64,000 bases of DNA from an uncultured Bacteroidales bacterium (GTDB lineage: Bacteria; Bacteroidota; Bacteroidia; Bacteroidales; P3): NCBI GenBank assembly GCA_900318835.1, contig ONLW01000001.1, positions 1 through 64,000 on the forward strand, given 5' to 3'. A program made the translations under genes and the position numbers. Position 1 is the first letter of the stretch. Each line of letters starts with the position of its first letter. The notes below the pieces were generated by a model. That model did not search any database and was not told where the DNA came from. It saw only the letters and a program-made list of their open reading frames with translations. Shown here piece after piece: positions 7,903 through 17,077 of the stretch.

Positions 7903-9486
7903 ATGAAAATGTTCAGATTCTCAAGCCTAATGCTGGCAACCATGTTGGTTCTGGCCTCTTGTGGAAACAGGGCCGGTGTGTCTGAAACCACCGGATGGAA
8001 CTACAACGACCCCGAATGGGGCGGCTACGATGTCTCCGACAGGACCAATCAAGAGACGGCTCCCGGCCTCGTCTTCATCGAGGGCGGCTCTTTCGTGATG
8101 GGTCACGTCAACGAGGACACCCGCTATTCATGGGACAATGTAGCACACACCGTCACCGTCTCCTCATTCTATATGGACGAGACCGAGGTGAGCAACAAAC
8201 AATACGGCGAATTCGTCTACTGGATGCGCCGCGCTTATGGCGAAGAGTATCCTGAGAAGGTCGCCTTCGTCATGCCTGACACCGCTGCCTGGCGCGACCG
8301 TCTGGCTTGGCGCGAGGGCTTTGTCGACCTCTATTTTCAGAGCCCCAGCTATCAGGACTATCCTGTTGTGGGTGTGACCTGGGAGCAGGCACAAGCCTTC
8401 TGCACTTGGCGTACCGACCGTGTCAACGAGAAGTTGCTCGTTGACATGGGCATCCTTATGCTCGACCAAGAGAACCTTGGAACCAATGCCTTCCAGACCG
8501 ATGTTTACCTCGCCGGCCGCTATGAAGGCGAGGTCAGAAGAGGTATCACCAACCTCGACCCCACCGCTGGTGGTGAAGACCGTCAGGTGCGCCAGAGCGA
8601 CGGCATCCTCTACCCCTACTACCGCCTACCAACAGAGGCTGAGTGGGAGTTTGCCGCCTTGGGTATGATTGGCAACACCTATGATGAGCGCATTACCGAG
8701 CACAAGACCTATCCTTGGGCTGGCCAGAGCCTACGTTCGGCCAACAAAAGATATTACGGCCAGTTCCTTGCCAACTTCAAGCGCACCCGTGGCGATGCCA
8801 TGGGCGTAGCCGGCAACCTCAACGATGGTTGGGATTATACCTGTCCCGTCAAATGGTACTTCCCCAACGACTACGGTCTGTACAACATGGCCGGCAACGT
8901 CAGCGAATGGTGCATGGACGTCTATCGTAAAGTCGTCAACCCCAATGGAGGCGACGATCTCGACCCCTTCCGCGGTAACATCTACAAGACAGCCGAACTC
9001 GACGAAGACAACGAAGTGTTCATCGGAGAAGACGGCAAAATGAAATACAAAGAAGTTGACTACCAGATGAATCGTCGCAACTATCGTCAGGCTGACAACA
9101 CCAACTATCTGGATGGCGACCGTGCTTCCGGCCTCGGCCAGACCGACAAATGGATTGATGACGTCAATGCCAGCGAAGATTCTGAAGAAGAAGGCGATGA
9201 GGAATCTGGCGAAGAAATCGAGGAGGAAGAGGACGAAGAAGCAGGTGAATCCCTCAGCAGCGAAGACAGTTGGACTAACAAGATGTATCGTCGCAAAGCC
9301 ACCGACAAAGAGCACCCCACCATTTCTTTGGTGAACAATAAGGTTCGCGTTGTCAAAGGCGGCAGTTGGAAAGACCGCGCCTACTATCTGCAGGCTAGCA
9401 CCCGTCGCTACTACGATCAGGATAAGTCCACTTCCTGGATTGGATTCCGTTGCGCAATGGACCGTCTTGGCTCCCGTGTACAATAA
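7903..9486 (+). CDS. SUMF1-domain lipoprotein, GldK/GldJ (PorK) type
   Basis: A 527-residue lipoprotein (lipobox LVLASC, lipidated C20) with a formylglycine-generating-enzyme-like (SUMF1) fold. Fold motifs are PGLVFIEGGSFVMG, MDETEVSNKQYGEFVYW, PVVGVTWEQAQAFCTWR, YRLPTEAEWEFAA, YNMAGNVSEWCMD, VVKGGSWKDRAYYLQASTRR and a WIGFRCA ending. GldK/PorK and GldJ have this architecture; they are structural T9SS or gliding proteins, not sulfatase-modifying enzymes. The porP neighbour favours GldK, the downstream OstA-like gene and missing porL-N leave GldJ possible. An acidic insert (about residues 424-448, nearly all D/E/S) interrupts the domain. Its end overlaps the next gene by 11 bp. Confidence 0.85.
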   Translation: MKMFRFSSLMLATMLVLASCGNRAGVSETTGWNYNDPEWGGYDVSDRTNQETAPGLVFIEGGSFVMGHVNEDTRYSWDNVAHTVTVSSFYMDETEVSNKQYGEFVYWMRRAYGEEYPEKVAFVMPDTAAWRDRLAWREGFVDLYFQSPSYQDYPVVGVTWEQAQAFCTWRTDRVNEKLLVDMGILMLDQENLGTNAFQTDVYLAGRYEGEVRRGITNLDPTAGGEDRQVRQSDGILYPYYRLPTEAEWEFAALGMIGNTYDERITEHKTYPWAGQSLRSANKRYYGQFLANFKRTRGDAMGVAGNLNDGWDYTCPVKWYFPNDYGLYNMAGNVSEWCMDVYRKVVNPNGGDDLDPFRGNIYKTAELDEDNEVFIGEDGKMKYKEVDYQMNRRNYRQADNTNYLDGDRASGLGQTDKWIDDVNASEDSEEEGDEESGEEIEEEEDEEAGESLSSEDSWTNKMYRRKATDKEHPTISLVNNKVRVVKGGSWKDRAYYLQASTRRYYDQDKSTSWIGFRCAMDRLGSRVQ

Positions 9487-10993
9487 ACGGACATTACTTT
9501 TGGGATTATTACTTCTGTGCGCCGCCAGTCAAGGTGGCGCACAGAAGCTTATAGAGTATTCCTCTGGCATTGGTTCACGCGACCCGGAAAATGGTGACAT
9601 TTGGATTCTCTACCGTGGTGTCAAAGCCCGCCACGAGGGAATGACTCTTCAGTCGGACTCGGCCCACTACAATACCAAAGAGAACAGTTTCACCGCTTTC
9701 GGAGGAGTCACCATCAAACTCACCGACACCACCTTCATCTATGGCGACCGTCTTTTCTACGATGGAAACACACGTATAGTGGATATCTGGGACGATACCG
9801 TGGTACTCATCGACGGTGGCACACAACTGCTTGCCAACCATCTCACCTACGAGCGCAACCGCGCCACAGCTTATTACACCCAGTGGGGCTATGGCTATAG
9901 TGGCGACCGCACTCTTTTCAGCCATCAGGGCGAGTATAACTCAGACCGCGATGAGTTTTTCATCTACAACGAAGTGGTACTGAGTGATTCTTCCATGACC
10001 CTTTTCACCGACACGCTGATTTACAACACCCAGACCGAGATTGCCCACTTCGAGAGTCCCACACAGATACAGACCGACTCGTCAATTATCTACAGCGAGT
10101 TGGGCGATTATAACACCTCCACCCACTTCGCCATCTCCTACCAAAACTCTCATGTCGACAACCAAAGCCGCATGATTGAGAGCGACACTCTCTACTATGA
10201 CGATCAGGAACGCTATGGCAAGGCTTTTGGCCATGTCAGGATTATTGACTCTATAAACAATATCACTTGCACAGGTCACTATGGTGAAACCAGCCAGGCC
10301 GACAACTTCTCTTTTGTTACCGGACAAGCATTGGTGGTTTTTGTTGACGAAGAAAGCGATTCACTGTTCCTTCACGCTGATACCGTCTATGTCACCACCG
10401 ACACCAATAATCACCTGCAGACAGTACGTGCCAACTATCAGGTGAAAGTCTATCGCCATGATGCCCAAGCCATGTGCGACTCGGCATTCTATAGCGCTCC
10501 CGACTCTCTGCTATCGCTCTACAAAAACCCAGTGCTTTGGTACGAGCACTACCAGTGCATAGCTGACACCATCGAGGTGAAACACGATACCAGCGGCGTA
10601 CACCAAGCCTGGCTGCGGAATGGTTGTTTTGCCGTCCAACAGGTAGATCTCGAAAAGTTTAACCAACTCAAAGGTCGTCAGGGAGTGGTCTATTTCAACC
10701 AAGGAGACCCCTCCTATGCCGACGTGATGGGCAACGCCCAGATGGTCTACTACATCACCGAAGAAGACAGCACCTACGGTGCCACACTGGTAGGTGTCAA
10801 TGTGGGCATGGGCTCCGATATCCGCATCTATTTCGACACAAACCGGGCTCCATCGCGCGTTGTGACCTATGACAAACCCGACATGAAGACCTACCCCGTG
10901 TCGATGCTTCCCGACGAATGGCGACAATTGAAAGACTTCCGTTGGGAAGCCCGTCGTCGACCACGTAAACCAGAAGATGTCTTTATATGGTGA
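9476..10993 (+). CDS. OstA-like (LptA/LptD N-terminal fold) exported protein
   Basis: A 505-residue protein built of repeated short beta strands of the OstA/LptA jellyroll type: ALYRGVKARHEGMTLQSDSA-like turns, DTTFIYGDRLFYDGNTR, DTLIYNTQTEIAHFESPTQI and IESDTLYYDDQERYGKAFG. The LptA family moves lipopolysaccharide across the periplasm. The GTG at 9476 is preferred because it starts a signal peptide (about 23 residues ending GGAQ); the frame is open further upstream only because it runs through the previous gene. It overlaps that gene by 11 bp, indicating translational coupling with the SUMF1 lipoprotein. A terminator follows at 11008. Confidence 0.78.
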   Translation: MYNKRTLLLGLLLLCAASQGGAQKLIEYSSGIGSRDPENGDIWILYRGVKARHEGMTLQSDSAHYNTKENSFTAFGGVTIKLTDTTFIYGDRLFYDGNTRIVDIWDDTVVLIDGGTQLLANHLTYERNRATAYYTQWGYGYSGDRTLFSHQGEYNSDRDEFFIYNEVVLSDSSMTLFTDTLIYNTQTEIAHFESPTQIQTDSSIIYSELGDYNTSTHFAISYQNSHVDNQSRMIESDTLYYDDQERYGKAFGHVRIIDSINNITCTGHYGETSQADNFSFVTGQALVVFVDEESDSLFLHADTVYVTTDTNNHLQTVRANYQVKVYRHDAQAMCDSAFYSAPDSLLSLYKNPVLWYEHYQCIADTIEVKHDTSGVHQAWLRNGCFAVQQVDLEKFNQLKGRQGVVYFNQGDPSYADVMGNAQMVYYITEEDSTYGATLVGVNVGMGSDIRIYFDTNRAPSRVVTYDKPDMKTYPVSMLPDEWRQLKDFRWEARRRPRKPEDVFIW

Positions 10994-11007
10994 CAATATG
11001 TCAGTCG

Positions 11008-11029
11008 GACTGCCAATGGCAGTCTTTTT
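11008..11029 (+). terminator. Intrinsic terminator after the OstA-like gene
   Basis: The stem gactgcc/ggcagtc with a 3-nt loop is followed by a run of five T. It separates the porP block from grpE-dnaJ. Confidence 0.8.
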
Positions 11030-11065
11030 GCTATTATATATGTCGGTGAAAATAATAAAAAGATT

Positions 11066-11608
11066 ATGAGCAACAAAGAGAAACATAACGACAAGAAAGA
11101 GCAATTAAAAGAGGAAGAGATTGAGACCCAGGAAATTCAGGACTCTGAAATTCCACAGGAAAAGGCTGGATCCAGCGAGACTGACAAAGTACAGGAATTA
11201 GGCGAGAAACTGGCCGAACTCAACGACAAATATCTCCGGCTCTATTCCGAATACGAGAACTACCGCAAACGTACCAACATCGAGAAGGCCGACTTGCTCA
11301 TCAATGGCAGTCGAGAGATGATGAAGGCCATTCTACCTGTCATTGACGACTTTGAGCGTGCTCTAGCTGCTACCGAGGATGAGGGCGTCCAGTTGATTTA
11401 CAATAAGATGCTGAAAATTCTTGAGCAAAAGGGGTTGAAAGCAATGGAGGTCAAGGGCGAGAAGTTCGACGAAAACCTCCACGAGGCTATCACCCGTATC
11501 CCTGCCACCGAAGAAAGCCAGAAAGGTCTGGTGGTCGATGTGGTGGAAAAAGGTTATTATTTGAATGACAAAGTGCTGCGCTACGCCAAAGTAGTCGTCG
11601 CATTCTAA
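11066..11608 (+). CDS. grpE: Nucleotide exchange factor GrpE
   Basis: A 180-residue cytosolic GrpE. The acidic, charged N-terminal tail (about 60 residues) and coiled coil are followed by the core motifs [36 protein letters not shown] and [16 protein letters not shown]. GrpE releases ADP from DnaK. It is followed 16 bp later by dnaJ in the same direction, whereas dnaK lies 16 kb away at 27366. A heat-shock promoter could not be identified by eye. Confidence 0.96.
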   Translation: MSNKEKHNDKKEQLKEEEIETQEIQDSEIPQEKAGSSETDKVQELGEKLAELNDKYLRLYSEYENYRKRTNIEKADLLINGSREMMKAILPVIDDFERALAATEDEGVQLIYNKMLKILEQKGLKAMEVKGEKFDENLHEAITRIPATEESQKGLVVDVVEKGYYLNDKVLRYAKVVVAF

Positions 11609-11624
11609 TAGGAGAACATGTGTT

Positions 11625-12773
11625 ATGGCAAAGAGAGACTACTATGAAGTATTGGGCGTGAGCAAGAATGCTACTCCCGAAGAACTGAAGAAAGCCTACC
11701 GCAAGCTGGCTCTGCAGTACCATCCCGACCGCAACCCCGGCGACAAAGAGGCCGAGGAGAAATTCAAGGAGGCTGCCGAGGCCTATGACGTGTTGAGCAA
11801 CCCCGACAAGAAAGCCCGTTACGACCAGTTCGGTATGGCCGGCATGGATGGCGCCTATGGCCAAGGTGGCATGGATATGAATGACATCTTTTCCCAGTTT
11901 GGAAGCATTTTTGGCGACCTTTTTGGTGGTGGCGGTTTCCGTACTGGGTTTTCGGGATTTGGTGGCGGTGGCGCACGCCGTGTGCTGCGTGGCACCAACC
12001 TCCGTATCAAGGTCAAACTTACCCTCGAAGAAATCGATCGTGGCTGTGAGAAGAAAATCAAGGTTAGCAAGTATGTGTCCTGTAAGACCTGTGGCGGAAG
12101 CGGCGCCAAGGACGGCAAGACAGAGGTCTGCTCCCATTGCCATGGTACGGGTGTGGTTACCGAGACCAAGCGCACCATCCTAGGCATGATGCAGACCCAG
12201 AGCGCCTGCCCGCAGTGTGGTGGCGAAGGCCGCGTGGTTAAGGACAAATGTCCCGATTGCCATGGCGACGGCATCGTCAAGAGCGATGAAATTATCACCA
12301 TCAATATCCCTGCCGGTGTACAGGACGGCATGCAGCTGGCCATGCAGGGGCAAGGCAACGCTGCTCCCCGTGGAGGCATTGCAGGTGACCTCATAGTCCT
12401 CATCGAGGAACTGGAACACGACACCTTCGAGCGTCAAGATGCCAACCTCTACTACAATGCATTCATTACCTTTGCCGATGCTGCCATGGGTGCCTCGGTG
12501 GAGATTCCTACGCTCAACGGCAAGGTGAAGATAAAGATAGATCCCGGCACTCCTTCGGGCCGTGTGGTGCGCCTGCGTGGCAAGGGGTTGCCCGTGGTCA
12601 ACGGCTACGGGCGTGGCGACCTTCTGGTCTGTCTCAACGTGTGGGTACCCAAAAATCTCACACGCGACGAGAAGAAAATTCTCGAGGACCTGCAGAAGCA
12701 TGAAAACTTCCAACCCAATCCCACCAAGCAGGAAAGAGGTTTCTTTGATAAGATGAAAGAAATGTTCAACTGA
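11625..12773 (+). CDS. dnaJ: Chaperone protein DnaJ
   Basis: A complete 382-residue type I DnaJ. It has an N-terminal J domain with HPD in YHPDRNPG, a Gly/Phe-rich linker (about residues 75-115), four CxxCxGxG zinc motifs ([32 protein letters not shown]) and a C-terminal substrate-binding region. It delivers unfolded clients to DnaK and stimulates its ATPase. Its TGA overlaps the ATG of the next gene (TGATG), indicating translational coupling. Confidence 0.97.
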   Translation: MAKRDYYEVLGVSKNATPEELKKAYRKLALQYHPDRNPGDKEAEEKFKEAAEAYDVLSNPDKKARYDQFGMAGMDGAYGQGGMDMNDIFSQFGSIFGDLFGGGGFRTGFSGFGGGGARRVLRGTNLRIKVKLTLEEIDRGCEKKIKVSKYVSCKTCGGSGAKDGKTEVCSHCHGTGVVTETKRTILGMMQTQSACPQCGGEGRVVKDKCPDCHGDGIVKSDEIITINIPAGVQDGMQLAMQGQGNAAPRGGIAGDLIVLIEELEHDTFERQDANLYYNAFITFADAAMGASVEIPTLNGKVKIKIDPGTPSGRVVRLRGKGLPVVNGYGRGDLLVCLNVWVPKNLTRDEKKILEDLQKHENFQPNPTKQERGFFDKMKEMFN

Positions 12774-14062
12774 TGACCGAAGCGTTCCTACATTACATCT
12801 GGCAACATCAGATGGTGTCCAAGACTCTAGCCACCATCGACGGCCAGTCCGTCATCGTCCACCGTGTCGGTGACCTCAACCGTGATGCAGGACCCGACTT
12901 CTTCAATGCCCACCTCTCTATTGACGGTATCGAATGGGCGGGCAACATCGAGATACACCTCCGATCCTCCGACTGGAATGTCCATCACCATTCGCAGGAC
13001 AAAGTCTACAATAACGTCATCCTCCACGTTGTCTTTGAGCACGACCGCGAGATACGCCTCGAAAACGGCAACATTCCCCCTACGCTTGAACTTAAGCACT
13101 ACATACACCCTGCCTTGGTGGCCAATTACGATTCACTCATGCAACCCTCGGCATCCGATGGTATCCCTTGTGCCCAGCGGCTTCCAAAGGTTCCATCGTT
13201 CATTGTCGTCTCCTGTCTCGACCGTATGACAGTGGAGCGCATCGAGAACAAGTCGCAGGTAGTACGCCGCCTACTCGATGAGAGCCGTGGCGACTGGGAA
13301 CAGACATGCTATTGGCTCATAGCCCGCTATTTCGGAAGCAAGGTCAACGCCCTACCCTTCGAGCTTTTGGCCAAGGCTACCGACCCTCGACTTCTGGCCC
13401 GTTGGAAGGATAATCCACGCCGTACCGAAGCCCTCCTGATGGGTCAGGCTGGCATGCTCGAAGGCTACTTCGAGGATGAATATCCACGGCTGCTGCAGGC
13501 CGACTACGATGCCCTACGCACTGGAGTTTCTCTCCAACCCATCGGGAACCACCTCTGGCGCTTCTTCCGCATACGCCCGTCGGCGTTCCCCACCCTCCGC
13601 ATCAGCCAGTTTGCCAACCTTGTGGCCACGTCGAACAACCTCTTCTCGACCCTACTCGAAATAACCGATGCCGAACAGATGGAGAGGCTTTTCGACTGCC
13701 AGGCTGCCAACTACTGGGACAACCACTACCGCTTCGACCAGCCCACCGAAAAAAGCTCACACAAACGTCTTGGACGCATGCAGGCTGAACTGCTGATTAT
13801 CAACGCCTGGGTACCCCTGCTCTTCGTCTATGGGGAAGTACGTGGGCAGCAGCAGTACAAAGAGCAGGCCATCAGCCTCCTCCAACAGCTTCCTGCAGAG
13901 AACAATAACATCATACGCCAATTCCAGGCATTTGGAATTACCCCCGACAATGCCGCCCAGTCGCAGGCATTGCTTCAATTGAAAAACTGCTACTGCAACA
14001 ACCGACAATGCCTCCGCTGCAGCATCGGCCACAGCATCATAAAACAGATTCCTAAAGATTGA
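12773..14062 (+). CDS. DUF2851 family protein
   Basis: A 429-residue protein matching the Bacteroidota DUF2851 family: an N-terminal TEAFLHYIWQ, then GDLNRDAGPDFFNAHLSIDG, WAGNIEIHLRSSDW and HHSQDKVYNNVILHVVFEHD, and a C-terminal cysteine cluster (KNCYCNNRQCLRCSIGHSII). The early part resembles a nuclease- or PUA-like fold, but no activity is established. No signal peptide, so cytosolic. The start codon overlaps the dnaJ stop, and murF-alr follows after 9 bp, so the chaperone, DUF2851 and cell-wall genes are probably one transcript. Confidence 0.88.
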   Translation: MTEAFLHYIWQHQMVSKTLATIDGQSVIVHRVGDLNRDAGPDFFNAHLSIDGIEWAGNIEIHLRSSDWNVHHHSQDKVYNNVILHVVFEHDREIRLENGNIPPTLELKHYIHPALVANYDSLMQPSASDGIPCAQRLPKVPSFIVVSCLDRMTVERIENKSQVVRRLLDESRGDWEQTCYWLIARYFGSKVNALPFELLAKATDPRLLARWKDNPRRTEALLMGQAGMLEGYFEDEYPRLLQADYDALRTGVSLQPIGNHLWRFFRIRPSAFPTLRISQFANLVATSNNLFSTLLEITDAEQMERLFDCQAANYWDNHYRFDQPTEKSSHKRLGRMQAELLIINAWVPLLFVYGEVRGQQQYKEQAISLLQQLPAENNNIIRQFQAFGITPDNAAQSQALLQLKNCYCNNRQCLRCSIGHSIIKQIPKD

Positions 14063-14071
14063 TTTCTTGAT

Positions 14072-16603
14072 ATGAAAGCTTCAGAAATAGCCTCCGTCAT
14101 CCGATCGGCCGACACCCAATTGTGTAGCCCCGATGACACCATACGCCATTTGCTCACCGACAGCCGGAACCTCAGCGAGGCTACCGGAACCCTCTTCTTC
14201 GCCATCCCCACCAAACGTAATAGCGGTACCCGCTATGTCGATGGACTCTACAAAGAGGGTGTGCGCAACTTCGTCGTCCCTACCGACAGCAACCTCTCAC
14301 TGTCCGAGGCCAACGTGTGGCATGTCGACAACGTCCTCGAAGCCCTCCAGCGCCTCGCCGCCCACCACCGTGCCCAGTTCAACATCCCCGTGGTAGGCAT
14401 CACGGGCTCCAACGGCAAAACCATCATCAAGGACTGGATCCAGCAACTCCTCGTCCCCGACCACCGCATCGTGGCCAGCCCTCGTAGCTACAACTCGCAG
14501 ATTGGCGTCCCACTCTCTGTCTGGCAGCTCGCCCCCGAGCACGACTTCGCTGTCTTCGAAGCCGGTATCTCCGAGACTGGTGAGATGGACAAACTCCAGA
14601 AAATCATCCAACCCACTATCGGCATCTTCAGCAATATCGGTGCCGCACACGACGAGAACTTCCTCACCCGCCAGCAGAAAGTGGCCGAGAAACTGCAGCT
14701 ATTCACCCACTGCGACGTGCTCATCTATTCCACCGACCACAAGGACATCCACTCCGTACTGTCGAACATTGAGAGTTTCCATCACATCAACCGCTTCACC
14801 TGGGGCACCTCCGACGAGAACGCCGTGCAGCTCCTCACCACCACCGTCAACGGCCGTTCCACCACACTCACCATCGTCCCACACATTTCACCTTTCACCT
14901 CTCACCTTTCACCTTTCTCCGTAACCATTCCCTTTGTCGACCGTGCCTCACAGGAAAATGTCATGCACTGCATCACCCTCATGCTCCACCTCGGATACAC
15001 TCCCGAAACCATAGTCGAGCGTTGTGCTAAACTCACGCCCGTCGAGATGCGTCTCGAAATGAATGAAGGAATCAATAACTGCCTGCTCATCAACGACTCC
15101 TACTCCCTCGACTTCAACTCCCTCTCCATCGCCCTCGACTACATCCAGCACGAGAGCCAGCACATTAAGAAAACCCTCATCATCAGCGACCTCCTGCAGA
15201 CGGGAGTCCCCGATCACGAACTCTATAGTCAGGTGGCGCAAATCATCGTCCAGCGTGGCATCACACGTCTTGTAGGCGTGGGCCCTGCCCTTTGCCACTG
15301 CAAGGAATGCTTTGCCGGCATCGATGCCGTCTTCTTTGAGAGCACCGAACGCCTGCTCCACGACTACGACTTCAACTGTTTCCAAAACGAGGCCATCCTC
15401 CTCAAGGGGGCCCGCATGTTCGGCTTCGAGAAAGTGGCCAAACTCCTCCAGCGCAAGTCTCACGAGACCATCATGGAAGTCAACCTCGACGCCATGATAC
15501 ATAACCTCAACTACTACCGCTCGCGCATCCGTCCCACCACCAAGCTCATGGCCATGGTCAAAGCCTCCTCCTATGGTGCCGGCAAGGCCGAGGTGGCCAG
15601 CACCCTGCAGTACAATCATGTCGACTACCTCACCGTAGCCTATGCCGACGAAGGTGTCGAGCTCCGCCGCAACGGTATCCGCCTGCCCATCATGGTCATG
15701 AACCCCGAAGAAGCCTCCTTCGACGACATCATCAAGTACCACCTCGAGCCCGACATCTACTCCTTCCGCATCCTCGGCCTCTTCTCGCAGCGCGTGCGCC
15801 TCTTCAGCGAGCGCATCGCCATCCACGTGGAGTTCGACACCGGCATGCACCGTCTGGGATTCTCCGGCAACGACATCGATACCCTCGCCGCACGCCTCAA
15901 CGAGCTCTCCGACACACTCGAAGTGCGCTCCATCTTCTCCCACCTCGCCTGCAGCGAAGACCCGACAATGGACGACTTCACACGTTCCCAGATAGAGAAA
16001 TTCCGCACCTGGAGCAACCGCCTCGACGAGGCCATCCACCACAGCCACAAGATTCTCCACCACATCCTCAACTCCTCCGGCATCACCCGCTTCCCCGAGG
16101 CGCAGATGGACATGGTACGTCTCGGTATCGGCCTCTACGGCATCGCACCCGAGTCCGACGTGCAGGCCCAGCTCCAGCAGGTGTCGCGTCTGGTAACTCG
16201 CATCTCACAAATCAAGGACATCCCCGAAGGCGAGAGCGTGGGCTACAACCGCAAGTGGGTCGCCAAGCGCCCGTCGAAGATAGCCATCATCCCCATCGGC
16301 TATGCCGACGGCTGGAATCGCCATCTGGGCCACGAGCAGGGGCATGTGCTTATCGCGGGCATGGAGGTGCCCATCATCGGAAGCATCTGTATGGACATGT
16401 GCTTTGTCGACGTCACCGACATCTGTACCCCAGGAGCCTCTGGCTGTGCCGAAGGTGATCCCGTAATCCTCTTCGGCGATTCAGGATCTGCGGGAGCACC
16501 CGCAGACCTCCTGCAGCGCAACGCCGCCTCCTCCGGTACTATCCCTTACGAGATGCTCACCTCCGTCTCCCCCCGCGTCAAACGCGTCTACTTTCAGGAG
16601 TAA
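14072..16603 (+). CDS. Bifunctional MurF ligase / alanine racemase fusion
   Basis: An 843-residue fusion characteristic of Bacteroidota. Residues 1 to about 460 are Mur ligase with P-loop GITGSNGKT near residue 110; this would join D-Ala-D-Ala to UDP-MurNAc-tripeptide. From about residue 468 (MEVNLDAMIHNLNYY) it is a fold III PLP alanine racemase with the PLP lysine in MAMVKASSYG (about K494), IHVEFDTGMHRLG, GIGLYG, and a catalytic tyrosine in SVGYNRKW followed by PIGYADGW. It would supply D-Ala. A stand-alone murF lies at 21318-22838, so the MurF half may be specialised or degenerate. A 35-bp array of 7-bp units (14882-14916) encodes about residues 271-282 in the ligase half. Confidence 0.93.
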   Translation: MKASEIASVIRSADTQLCSPDDTIRHLLTDSRNLSEATGTLFFAIPTKRNSGTRYVDGLYKEGVRNFVVPTDSNLSLSEANVWHVDNVLEALQRLAAHHRAQFNIPVVGITGSNGKTIIKDWIQQLLVPDHRIVASPRSYNSQIGVPLSVWQLAPEHDFAVFEAGISETGEMDKLQKIIQPTIGIFSNIGAAHDENFLTRQQKVAEKLQLFTHCDVLIYSTDHKDIHSVLSNIESFHHINRFTWGTSDENAVQLLTTTVNGRSTTLTIVPHISPFTSHLSPFSVTIPFVDRASQENVMHCITLMLHLGYTPETIVERCAKLTPVEMRLEMNEGINNCLLINDSYSLDFNSLSIALDYIQHESQHIKKTLIISDLLQTGVPDHELYSQVAQIIVQRGITRLVGVGPALCHCKECFAGIDAVFFESTERLLHDYDFNCFQNEAILLKGARMFGFEKVAKLLQRKSHETIMEVNLDAMIHNLNYYRSRIRPTTKLMAMVKASSYGAGKAEVASTLQYNHVDYLTVAYADEGVELRRNGIRLPIMVMNPEEASFDDIIKYHLEPDIYSFRILGLFSQRVRLFSERIAIHVEFDTGMHRLGFSGNDIDTLAARLNELSDTLEVRSIFSHLACSEDPTMDDFTRSQIEKFRTWSNRLDEAIHHSHKILHHILNSSGITRFPEAQMDMVRLGIGLYGIAPESDVQAQLQQVSRLVTRISQIKDIPEGESVGYNRKWVAKRPSKIAIIPIGYADGWNRHLGHEQGHVLIAGMEVPIIGSICMDMCFVDVTDICTPGASGCAEGDPVILFGDSGSAGAPADLLQRNAASSGTIPYEMLTSVSPRVKRVYFQE
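14882..14916. repeat. Intragenic array of five 7-bp units (CACCTTT) in murF-alr
   Basis: Units are cacattt, caccttt, cacctct, caccttt, caccttt. The reverse complement matches the AGGTGAG/AGGTGAA arrays in murF (21933-21967) and mnmE (58762-58796). The frame is kept. Confidence 0.85.
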
Positions 16604-16702
16604 AATCCTTGTAGAGGAGTAGCAAGTGAACGATTGTCATTGTTTTTTTTTACACCTTAAGGGTTTTCTTTCAATAAAAATCACTGCGACAATATTACCC
16701 CT

Positions 16703-16740
16703 CTCGGTCCCCACCGCCGCAAGCGGCGGTGGGGACCGAG
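16703..16740. terminator. Strong hairpin downstream of murF-alr
   Basis: A perfect 18-bp GC-rich inverted repeat (16703-16720 with 16723-16740) has a 2-nt loop. Rightward it is followed by an A-rich tract and leftward by a less clear tract. It probably ends the dnaJ-murF-alr transcript. Confidence 0.8.
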
Positions 16741-16885
16741 AAAATAGGACTTTTGTTAAATGTTATTGAAAAGAAAAGCCTAATGGCGTATTATCATCTC
16801 ACCGGAAAATTGCAGGCAAATATTTTTCTGTTAAAAATTCATAAAAAACAAGAAAAATACAACAAAACGCCAACTAGCTATAAAC

Positions 16886-16961
16886 CAGTCTCCAACTCCC
16901 TACCAACTCCTAACCAACTCCTACCACGGTAGGTGTTGATAGGTTGTTCTTGGGTGTTTCT
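16886..16961 (-). repeat. Intergenic 11-bp phased palindromic element, copy 2 (inverted)
   Basis: Read on the minus strand it has the centre ctaccgtggtag followed by ggtaggagttg and gttaggagttg units, and is preceded by cctatcaaca units. It lies in the 474-bp gap 16604-17077 between murF-alr and lon, which otherwise holds the hairpin at 16703 and AT-rich sequence. Confidence 0.75.
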
Positions 16962-17077
16962 TGGCATGAAATTTGATATATAGTATAGTATCGCGTGTAC
17001 AATAAATGTTATGCAAGGATGAAACAAAAGCGCTCATTTTTCGTTAATATATTATTTGACACAGAAACTAAAAGACA

